Shown here: positions 7,213 to 12,834 of the stretch, in pieces
How the letters are laid out: the number at the start of each line of letters is the position of its first letter
Position numbering within the stretch: the first letter of the stretch is position 1
NCBI GenBank assembly: GCA_023438885.1
Contig: JAEXPS010000147.1
Coordinates: 1-12,834, forward strand
Length of the DNA stretch: 12,834 bases
Direction of reading: 5' to 3'
From: Actinomycetes bacterium
GTDB taxonomy: Bacteria; Actinomycetota; Actinomycetes; Actinomycetales; Cellulomonadaceae
Notes under the pieces: model-generated
What the model was told of the DNA's origin: nothing
Seen by the model: only the letters and a program-made list of their open reading frames with translations
Databases searched by the model: none
Made by a program: the position numbers and the translations under genes

Positions 7213-8955
7213 ATGACGACCGCCGCGACGCGCCCGACGACGGCCGGCCGGATCGGCCGGCTCCTGCCGATCGTCGGCCAGCTGCGGGGGTACGAGCGGA
7301 GCTGGCTGCGCGGGGACCTGATCGCCGGCGTCACGGTCGCGGCGCTGATCGTGCCCAAGAACCTGGGGTACGCGGGCATCGCCGGGATCCCGCTGCAGAA
7401 CGGGCTCTACGCGGCGGCCGCAGGCGCGCTGCTGTACGCGCTCTTCGGCACGTGCCGGCAGATCTCGATGGGACCGAGCTCGGGGCTGGCCGCCGTCGCG
7501 GCGAGCGCCGTCGCCGCGGCCGGACTGACCTCGCAGCACGACGTCGCCCAGTTCGTGGCCGGGTTGACGCTCGCGTCGGGGCTGCTGTTCCTGCTGCTGG
7601 CCGTGCTGCGGATGGGCTGGGTGGCCCAGTTCCTCTCGCGTGCCGTGGTGACGGGGTTCCTGTTCGGGGCGGCGATCGACGTCGTCATCGGCGAGCTGCC
7701 GAAGCTGACGGGGACGGACGTCGACGGTGCGAACTCGTTCCAGGAGCTGCGTTCGTGGTTCGGCTCGCTGGGCGAGACGCACGGCGCCACTGCGCTCGTC
7801 GGCGGGGTGGCGCTCGCGGTGGTCTTCGTCCTGCGCGCCGTGGCGCCGCGCGTGCCGGGCGCGCTCGTGCTCGTCGTCGGCGGGCTCCTCGCGTCCTCCC
7901 TGCTCGACCTCGGCGAACGCGGCGTGGCGCTGGTGGGGGACGTGCCGAGCGGCCTGCCGTCGTTCGACGTGCCCGACCTGGGGCTGCTGGGCGACCACGC
8001 CTCGACGGTGGCCGTCGCCGCGGTGGCCCTCATGCTCATCGGCTTCTCGCAGACCGCGGGCGACGCCCGCGCGTTCGCGGCCAAGCACCGCTACCAGATC
8101 GACGTGGACCAGGAGTCGGTGGCGCAGGGCGCAGCGAACGTCGGCGCCGGCGTGCTGCAGGGCATGCCGGTCTCGACGAGCCTGTCAGCCAGCTCGCTCA
8201 ACGACACCGCGGGCGCGCGCACCGGGCTGGCGTCGATCACGTCCGGGGTGACGGTGCTGGCGACCCTGCTGGTACTGGCTCCGCTCTTCTCGCAGCTGCC
8301 GAAGCCGGTGCTGGGGGCGCTGATCATCGAGGCCGTGGTCACCGGGATGATCAACCTTCCCGAGATGCGGCGCATGTACCGGGTGAAGCGGTTCGACTTC
8401 TGGGTCGCCGTGGCCGCGATCGCCGGGACGCTCGCGTTCGGCGTGCTCGCCGGCGTGGTCATCGGCATCGGGCTGTCGATCCTGTGGCTCGTGCGGGTGG
8501 CGACCCGGCCGGCCATGCCGGTCCTCGGCCGGGAGCGGGGCACGCAGGTGTTCCGCGACCTGCTGGACAACCCGGACGACGAGACGGAGCCCGGTGTGGT
8601 CGTCGTGCGGCTGGACGGTGGCTTGTTCTTCGCCACCGCGGACGCGCTCGAGGACCGGATCCGGACGCTGATCCTGCACACGCCGGGCGCCGGCGCCGTG
8701 GTGCTCGATCTCGAGGGCACCAACTTCCTGGACTCGCAGGGCTCGGCGACGCTCGACGAGATCCTCGAGCTGTGCGACCGGGAGGGCGTCGCGCTCCGGT
8801 TGGCGCGCGTGAAGCCGGCCGTCCGCGAGGTGCTGGCGCGCGAGGGCACGCTCGATCGCATCGGCGCCGACCACGTGCACGGCAACGTGCATCGTGCCGT
8901 CGAGGCGCACCGAGGCTCGTCAACTGGGGTTGACGGGGCCGCAGGCGTCAACTAG
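7213..8955 (+). CDS. SulP/SLC26 family anion transporter with STAS domain
   Basis: A 580-residue inner-membrane transporter. Residues about 30-430 are the hydrophobic SulP core, including the family signature in the form VPKNLGYAGIAGIPLQNGLYA (47-67) and the block RAFAAKHRYQIDVDQES (286-302) followed by AANVGAGVLQGMPVSTS. Residues about 450-565 form a STAS domain with the typical FLDSQGSATL (505-514). Family members carry sulfate, bicarbonate, dicarboxylates or chloride; which applies here is not visible. An oddity is that the usual SRTA/SRSAVN motif at the anion site reads SASSLN (325-330), so the Arg is Ala326. The start ATG lies one base after the hydrolase stop with no clear Shine-Dalgarno, implying translational coupling. 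The last dozen codons and the stop coincide with two operator-like palindromes for the next operon. Confidence 0.93.
   Translation: MTTAATRPTTAGRIGRLLPIVGQLRGYERSWLRGDLIAGVTVAALIVPKNLGYAGIAGIPLQNGLYAAAAGALLYALFGTCRQISMGPSSGLAAVAASAVAAAGLTSQHDVAQFVAGLTLASGLLFLLLAVLRMGWVAQFLSRAVVTGFLFGAAIDVVIGELPKLTGTDVDGANSFQELRSWFGSLGETHGATALVGGVALAVVFVLRAVAPRVPGALVLVVGGLLASSLLDLGERGVALVGDVPSGLPSFDVPDLGLLGDHASTVAVAAVALMLIGFSQTAGDARAFAAKHRYQIDVDQESVAQGAANVGAGVLQGMPVSTSLSASSLNDTAGARTGLASITSGVTVLATLLVLAPLFSQLPKPVLGALIIEAVVTGMINLPEMRRMYRVKRFDFWVAVAAIAGTLAFGVLAGVVIGIGLSILWLVRVATRPAMPVLGRERGTQVFRDLLDNPDDETEPGVVVVRLDGGLFFATADALEDRIRTLILHTPGAGAVVLDLEGTNFLDSQGSATLDEILELCDREGVALRLARVKPAVREVLAREGTLDRIGADHVHGNVHRAVEAHRGSSTGVDGAAGVN
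8918..8935. promoter_or_regulatory. Operator-like palindrome, box 1
   Basis: CGTCAACTGGGGTTGACG: two perfect 7-base arms around a 4-base centre, inside the 3' end of the SulP gene. Its right arm contains TTGACG (8930-8935), which serves as the -35 of the candidate exporter promoter. It is repeated almost exactly 28 bases downstream. The form suits a dimeric winged-helix repressor; MarR-family regulators often control such ABC pairs in actinomycetes (family knowledge; the regulator itself is inferred). Confidence 0.75.
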
Positions 8956-8958
8956 GGT
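8930..8958 (+). promoter_or_regulatory. Candidate sigma-70-type promoter of the ABC exporter operon
   Basis: TTGACG (8930-8935) and TAGGGT (8953-8958) are separated by exactly 17 bases. They match the housekeeping consensus TTGACA and the actinobacterial -10 form TANNNT. Transcription would begin near 8965, giving a leader of about 115 bases before the GTG of the first ABC gene. The -35 lies in palindrome box 1 and the -10 in box 2, so a bound regulator would occlude RNA polymerase. The -10 also contains the SulP stop codon (TAG, 8953-8955). Confidence 0.7.
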
Positions 8959-8964
8959 TGACGC
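8945..8964. promoter_or_regulatory. Operator-like palindrome, box 2
   Basis: GCGTCAACTAGGGTTGACGC: perfect 8-base arms around a 4-base centre (the 18-base core 8946-8963 matches box 1 except for two centre bases). It covers the -10 element and the SulP stop codon, and it ends about where transcription should start. Confidence 0.78.
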
Positions 8965-9080
8965 GTTCGCTCTCAGCGCAGTTCCGAGAATGGGGCTGCG
9001 CGTGTCGGTGGCGGAACCTACCCTTGCCCGTCGGACCGTGCCAGGCGCCGGCCCGCGACGACGCCCCCCAGGAGACCCGC
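8965..9080 (+). other. Leader region of the ABC exporter operon
   Basis: About 116 bases lie between the inferred transcription start and the GTG at 9081. An ATG at 8990 opens a reading frame but has no good ribosome binding site and runs on as a shadow inside the ABC gene, so I do not call it. No riboswitch or attenuator-like hairpin followed by a T-run is visible. The ribosome binding site AGGAG (9070-9074) is at its end. Confidence 0.45.
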
Positions 9081-10814
9081 GTGCTTCGACGACTGCTGTG
9101 GCGCTACCTGCGCCCCTACCGATGGCTGCTGGCGGGTGTGCTGGTGTTCCAGCTGGCCTCCGCGCTGGCGATGCTCTACCTGCCGAGCCTGAACGCCGAC
9201 GTCATCGACGAGGGCGTGGCGCGCGGGGACACCGCCTACATCTGGCGTACCGGCGGCCTGATGCTGGCCGTCTCGTTCGGGCAGATCATCGCCGCGATCA
9301 TCGCGACCTACTTCGCCGCCCGTGCCTCGATGCAGGTCGGCCGGGACATCCGTGACGACGTCTACGAGCGGGTCAGCGGGTTCTCCGAGCGGGAGATCTC
9401 GCAGTTCGGCGCCGGGTCGTTGATCACCCGCAACACCAACGACGTCCAGCAGGTGCAGATGCTGGCGATGATGGGCTCGACGATGCTGGTCAGCGCCCCG
9501 ATGCTGGCGATCGGCGGCATCATCATGGCGCTGCGCCAGGACGTGGGGCTCTCCTGGCTGATCGGCGTCTCCGTGCCGACGCTGCTGCTCATCGCGGGCA
9601 TCGTGATCAGCCGGATGGTGCCCCTGTTCCGCGTCTACCAGCTCAAGCTGGACGCGGTGAACCGGGTGATGCGCGAGCAGCTGACCGGCGTGCGGGTGGT
9701 GCGGGCGTTCGTCCGCGAGGTGATCGAGGCCGAGCGCTTCCGCCGCGCCAACACCGACATCATGGTGGTCGGCCGCAAGGTCGGTTCGCTGTTCGTCGCG
9801 CTGTTCCCGCTCGTGATGCTGGTGCTCAACGTCACGATGATCGGCGTCCTCTGGTTCGGCGCCATCGAGGTGGACACCGGCGCGGTGCAGATCGGCACCT
9901 TGCTGGCGTTCATGCAGTACGTGGGCCAGATCCTCATGGGCGTGCTGATGGCGTCCTTCATGACGGTGATGATCCCGAGGGCCTCGGTCTCCGCCGAGCG
10001 CATCACCGAGGTGCTGGCCAGCCGCTCGACCCTGGTCGAGGCCGCCCAGCCGGTCCACGAGCTACCCCGCCCCGGCGAGATCGAGTTCGAGGACGTGACG
10101 TTCGCCTACCCGGAGGCCGAGCACCCGGTGCTCTCCGGCATCAGCTTCCGCGCCGAGCCAGGGCAGACGATCGCGCTGATCGGCTCCACCGGCTCCGGCA
10201 AGACGACTCTCGTGTCGCTGATCCCGCGGCTGTTCGACGCGACGGAGGGCATCGTTCGCGTGGGGGGCGTGGACGTGCGCGAGCTGGAGATGGAGACGCT
10301 CTGGAGCGGGATGGGCCTGGTGCCCCAGCGTCCCTTCCTGTTCGCGGGCACGGTGGCGTCGAACCTGCGCCTGGGCAGGGAGGACGCCGACGACGGCGAG
10401 CTCTGGCAGGCGCTGGAGATCGCCCAGGCCAGCGACTTCGTCTCGCAGATGGACGGCGGGCTCGACGCCCGGATCGCTCAGGGCGGCACCAACGTGTCCG
10501 GTGGCCAGCGCCAGCGGCTCGCGATCGCGCGGGCGGTGCTGCGCCGCCCGCACGTGCTGGTGTTCGACGACTCCTTCTCCGCGCTCGACCTGGCGACCGA
10601 CGCCCGGTTGAGGCAGGCACTGTGGCGTGAGCTACCCGAGGTGACGAAGGTGGTGGTCGCCCAGCGGGTGTCCACCGTCACGGAAGCGGACGTGATCCTC
10701 GTCCTCGAGGACGGCCGCATCGCCGGGCTCGGCACCCACGCCGAGCTGCTGGAGACCAACCAGACCTACCGCGAGATCGCGGAGTCCCAGCTCGCGGTGG
10801 AGGCCGGCGCATGA
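9081..10814 (+). CDS. ABC exporter half-transporter with degenerate ATP site (subunit 1)
   Basis: A 577-residue type I exporter subunit: a six-helix membrane domain (about 15-297) and an ATP-binding domain (about 330-570). A-loop Y343, Walker A GSTGSGKTT (368-376), Q-loop Q416, signature VSGGQ (472-476), Walker B VLVFDD (492-497), D-loop SALD (500-503). Walker B ends in D497 where the catalytic Glu is expected, and the H-loop residue is Q528 (AQR, not AHR). These changes mark the non-hydrolysing side of heterodimeric exporters such as TM287/288, BmrCD and LmrCD. Substrates are probably drugs or lipophilic compounds; this is inferred from the family. The GTG at 9081 is chosen because AGGAG lies 6 bases upstream and the protein then starts with the usual LRRLLWRYLRPYRW. 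A longer start at a TTG (8958) lies upstream of the likely transcription start. It overlaps the partner gene by ATGA. Confidence 0.92.
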   Translation: MLRRLLWRYLRPYRWLLAGVLVFQLASALAMLYLPSLNADVIDEGVARGDTAYIWRTGGLMLAVSFGQIIAAIIATYFAARASMQVGRDIRDDVYERVSGFSEREISQFGAGSLITRNTNDVQQVQMLAMMGSTMLVSAPMLAIGGIIMALRQDVGLSWLIGVSVPTLLLIAGIVISRMVPLFRVYQLKLDAVNRVMREQLTGVRVVRAFVREVIEAERFRRANTDIMVVGRKVGSLFVALFPLVMLVLNVTMIGVLWFGAIEVDTGAVQIGTLLAFMQYVGQILMGVLMASFMTVMIPRASVSAERITEVLASRSTLVEAAQPVHELPRPGEIEFEDVTFAYPEAEHPVLSGISFRAEPGQTIALIGSTGSGKTTLVSLIPRLFDATEGIVRVGGVDVRELEMETLWSGMGLVPQRPFLFAGTVASNLRLGREDADDGELWQALEIAQASDFVSQMDGGLDARIAQGGTNVSGGQRQRLAIARAVLRRPHVLVFDDSFSALDLATDARLRQALWRELPEVTKVVVAQRVSTVTEADVILVLEDGRIAGLGTHAELLETNQTYREIAESQLAVEAGA

Positions 10815-12793
10815 GCGAGCAGACACTGACCGAGGACGAAAAGCTCGAGATCGAGCTCGGCGAGCAGGCGCGCCTGGCCTCCGACAGCTGGGACAGCGTC
10901 GCGCCGGGCAAGGCCGACAACTTCAAGGCGTCGTTCACCCGCATGCTCGGGCTGCTGAGCCCGTACAAGGCGGCGCTCGTCGCCGTCACGCTCATGGGCA
11001 CGGCCGGCGTGGTGCTGACCGTGCTGGCACCGAAGGTGCTCGGGCGCGCGACGGACGTCATCTTCGAAGGGTTCATCTCGCGGCAGTTCGACGCCAGCCT
11101 CACGGCGGACCAGGTGGTCCAGGGCCTGCGGGCCGCGGGCCAGGGCACCCTCGCGGACATGGTCGCCGCGATGGACAACTTCATCCCCGGCGCGGGTGTC
11201 GACTTCGACCGGCTCGGACGGCTGCTGTTGACCGTCCTCGCGCTCTACGTCGCGGGGGCCCTGCTCACCTGGGCCCAGGGCTTCATCATCAACGTGATCA
11301 TGGTGCGGGCGATGTGGCGCCTGCGCGAGGCCGTCGAGGAGAAGATCAACCGCCTGCCGCTGTCCTACTTCGACAAGGTGCAGCGCGGCGAGCTGATCTC
11401 CCGCGTCACGAACGACATCGACAACATCACCCAGACCATGCAGCAGTCGCTGTCGGGTGCGCTGACCGCCATCCTGACGGTGATCGGCACGCTGGTGATG
11501 ATGTTCTCGATCTCCTGGCAGCTGGCGCTGGTCGCCCTGGTGTCGCTGCCGCTGATGGGCGTGATCTTCGGCGTCATCGGCCCCCGCTCGCAGAAGGCGT
11601 TCGGCATCCAGTGGCGCAAGGTCGGTCGCCTGAACGCCCGGGTCGAGGAGTCGTTCTCCGGTCACGCCCTGGTGAAGGTGTTCGGCCGCCGGCGCGAGTT
11701 CCAGCAGAAGTTCCGCGAGGACAACGACGAGCTCTACGAGGCGTCGTTCAAGGCGCAGTTCCTCTCCGGCATCATCTGGCCGGGCATGTCCTTCGTCGGC
11801 AACCTCACCTACGTCGGCGTCGCCGTGCTCGGCGGGCTGATGGTGGCCAACGGGACCATGCGGCTCGGGAGCGTGCAGGCCTTCATCCAGTACGTGCAGA
11901 TGTTCACCCAGCCGCTGTCGCAGCTCGGTGGCATGGCCGCGGTGGTCCAGTCCGGCACCGCGTCCGCCGAGCGCGTGTTCCAGCTGCTCGACGAGGACGA
12001 GCAGAGCGCCGACCCGGCCGACGCGCCCGCGCCGGCCGACGGTGACGGGACCATCGAGTTCGAGCACGTCAAGTTCTCGTACAGCCCCGAGCACCCGCTG
12101 ATCGAGGACCTCTCGTTCACCGTCCGGCCCGGGGAGACCGTCGCGATCGTCGGGCCCACGGGCGCGGGCAAGACGACGCTGGTCAACCTGCTGATGCGGT
12201 TCTACGAGCTGGACGGCGGGCGCATCCTCGTCAACGGCCAGGACATCGCCACGTTGTCGCGGCACGACGCCCGTGCCCGCACCGGCATGGTGCTCCAGGA
12301 CACCTGGCTGTTCGCCGACACCATCCGCGAGAACATCCGCTACGGACGCCAGTCCGCGACGGACGACGAGGTGCTGGCCGCGGCCCGCGCCACCTACGTC
12401 GACCGGTTCGTCCACTCCCTGCCGCACGGCTACGACACCGTGCTGGAAGAGGATGCCGCGAACCTGTCTGCCGGCGAGCGGCAGCTCATCACGATCGCGC
12501 GCGCGTTCGTGGCCCAGCCGTCGGTGCTGATCCTCGACGAGGCCACCTCGTCGGTGGACACCCGCACCGAGCGCCTGCTCCAGCGGGCCATGGCCACGCT
12601 GCGAGCCGGCCGCACGTCGTTCGTCATCGCACACCGGCTGTCCACCATCCGTGACGCGGACCTGATCCTCGTCATGGAGCACGGCGCGATCGTCGAGCAG
12701 GGCACGCACGACGAGCTGATCGAGGCGCGCGGGGCCTACCACCGCCTCTACCAGTCGCAGTTCGCCGGCGCGCTGGTGGACGAGGAGGTCTAG
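10811..12793 (+). CDS. ABC exporter half-transporter with catalytic Walker B (subunit 2)
   Basis: A 660-residue partner of the preceding subunit. It has a hydrophilic N-terminal tail of about 40 residues, a six-helix membrane domain with an enlarged first outer loop (about 86-133), and an ATP-binding domain (about 412-650). A-loop Y424, Walker A GPTGAGKTT (448-456), Q-loop Q496, Walker B VLILDE with E577, D-loop SSVD (580-583), H-loop H608. The signature is LSAGE (552-556) rather than LSGGQ. In the head-to-tail dimer this weak signature faces the weak Walker B of subunit 1, so one site is fully degenerate and the other (this Walker B plus the VSGGQ of subunit 1) is canonical. The ATG overlaps the previous stop (ATGA), and GGAGG lies at 10799-10803. 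It is the last gene of the operon, followed by a hairpin. Confidence 0.94.
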   Translation: MSEQTLTEDEKLEIELGEQARLASDSWDSVAPGKADNFKASFTRMLGLLSPYKAALVAVTLMGTAGVVLTVLAPKVLGRATDVIFEGFISRQFDASLTADQVVQGLRAAGQGTLADMVAAMDNFIPGAGVDFDRLGRLLLTVLALYVAGALLTWAQGFIINVIMVRAMWRLREAVEEKINRLPLSYFDKVQRGELISRVTNDIDNITQTMQQSLSGALTAILTVIGTLVMMFSISWQLALVALVSLPLMGVIFGVIGPRSQKAFGIQWRKVGRLNARVEESFSGHALVKVFGRRREFQQKFREDNDELYEASFKAQFLSGIIWPGMSFVGNLTYVGVAVLGGLMVANGTMRLGSVQAFIQYVQMFTQPLSQLGGMAAVVQSGTASAERVFQLLDEDEQSADPADAPAPADGDGTIEFEHVKFSYSPEHPLIEDLSFTVRPGETVAIVGPTGAGKTTLVNLLMRFYELDGGRILVNGQDIATLSRHDARARTGMVLQDTWLFADTIRENIRYGRQSATDDEVLAAARATYVDRFVHSLPHGYDTVLEEDAANLSAGERQLITIARAFVAQPSVLILDEATSSVDTRTERLLQRAMATLRAGRTSFVIAHRLSTIRDADLILVMEHGAIVEQGTHDELIEARGAYHRLYQSQFAGALVDEEV

Positions 12794-12796
12794 CAC

Positions 12797-12834
12797 CTGC
12801 CACGGCGACCGCCCTGCCGCGGTCGCCGTGGCAG
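12797..12834 (+). terminator. Hairpin terminator after the ABC operon
   Basis: A perfect 16-base inverted repeat: CTGCCACGGCGACCGC (12797-12812) and its complement (12819-12834), with a 6-base loop CCTGCC. It begins 3 bases after the stop of the last ABC gene. The window ends at the last base of the stem, so any T-tract cannot be seen. A very GC-rich hairpin at this place fits an intrinsic terminator, possibly bidirectional. Confidence 0.8.

Noticed and set aside
5481..7379. 632-codon antisense frame over the Abhydrolase_9 gene
   Set aside because: Low-complexity R/P/A/D composition with no recognisable motif. The plus strand has an intact hydrolase with ribosome binding site and nucleophile elbow.
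9013..9024. Second promoter with GGAAC or TACCCT in the ABC leader
   Set aside because: No partner element at correct spacing for either an ECF-type or a housekeeping promoter.
8958..9080. Longer start (TTG at 8958) for the first ABC subunit, or a small leader peptide from ATG 8990
   Set aside because: The TTG lies at the -10 element, upstream of the likely transcription start. Neither has a good ribosome binding site, whereas GTG 9081 has AGGAG at 6 bases and gives a normal N-terminus.
10766..12796. 676-codon open frame antisense to the second ABC gene
   Set aside because: It mirrors a real gene whose third codon positions are nearly all G or C, which removes stops from the opposite strand. 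The translated product is rich in R, H, D, Q and V with no domain, while the plus strand encodes a complete ABC subunit.

Overview
The window is very GC-rich and densely coding, with short intergenic gaps, AGGAG-type ribosome binding sites, ATG/GTG starts and long antisense shadow frames. This points to a high-GC actinomycete chromosome (inference). The gene families agree: a GH15 trehalase/glucoamylase-like enzyme, DUF2252, Abhydrolase_9, SulP and a paired ABC exporter. I cannot name the genus. No RNA gene, insertion sequence, CRISPR array or phage gene is visible.

Layout, left to right. (1) 1-168: a G-tract-rich leader and an 18-bp tandem repeat that runs into the ribosome binding site of a 14-TM MFS transporter (169-1578, +). 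(2) A minus-strand pair, 3861 to 1575: a small PLDc_N/SHOCT-type membrane protein followed by a GH15 glycoside hydrolase. The GH15 gene and the MFS gene converge and share the four bases CTAG as overlapping stop codons. (3) A 231-bp divergent intergenic region with small palindromes (3862-4092). (4) A plus-strand, probably co-transcribed trio: a DUF2252 protein (4093-5484), a membrane-anchored alpha/beta hydrolase of the Abhydrolase_9 type (5514-7211) and a SulP/SLC26 anion transporter with a C-terminal STAS domain (7213-8955). (5) Two copies of the inverted repeat CGTCAAC-N4-GTTGACG, lying on the last codons and stop of the SulP gene. They coincide with a good -35/-10 pair (TTGACG-N17-TAGGGT). 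(6) A two-gene ABC exporter operon (9081-10814 and 10811-12793, ATGA overlap), closed by a perfect 16-bp hairpin at the window edge.

How the genes fit together. The two ABC half-transporters form a textbook asymmetric heterodimer. One carries a degenerate Walker B (Asp for Glu) and H-loop (Gln for His); the other carries the degenerate signature (LSAGE). All the deviations therefore fall on one ATP site. The exporter promoter is arranged so that a repressor on the two boxes would cover both the -35 and the -10. MarR-family regulators are the usual suspects for such boxes, but no regulator gene is in the window. The DUF2252-hydrolase-SulP trio has no obvious pathway. Points worth attention there are that DUF2252 shows kinase-like motifs in permuted order, and that the SulP protein has Ala where most relatives have the anion-site Arg.
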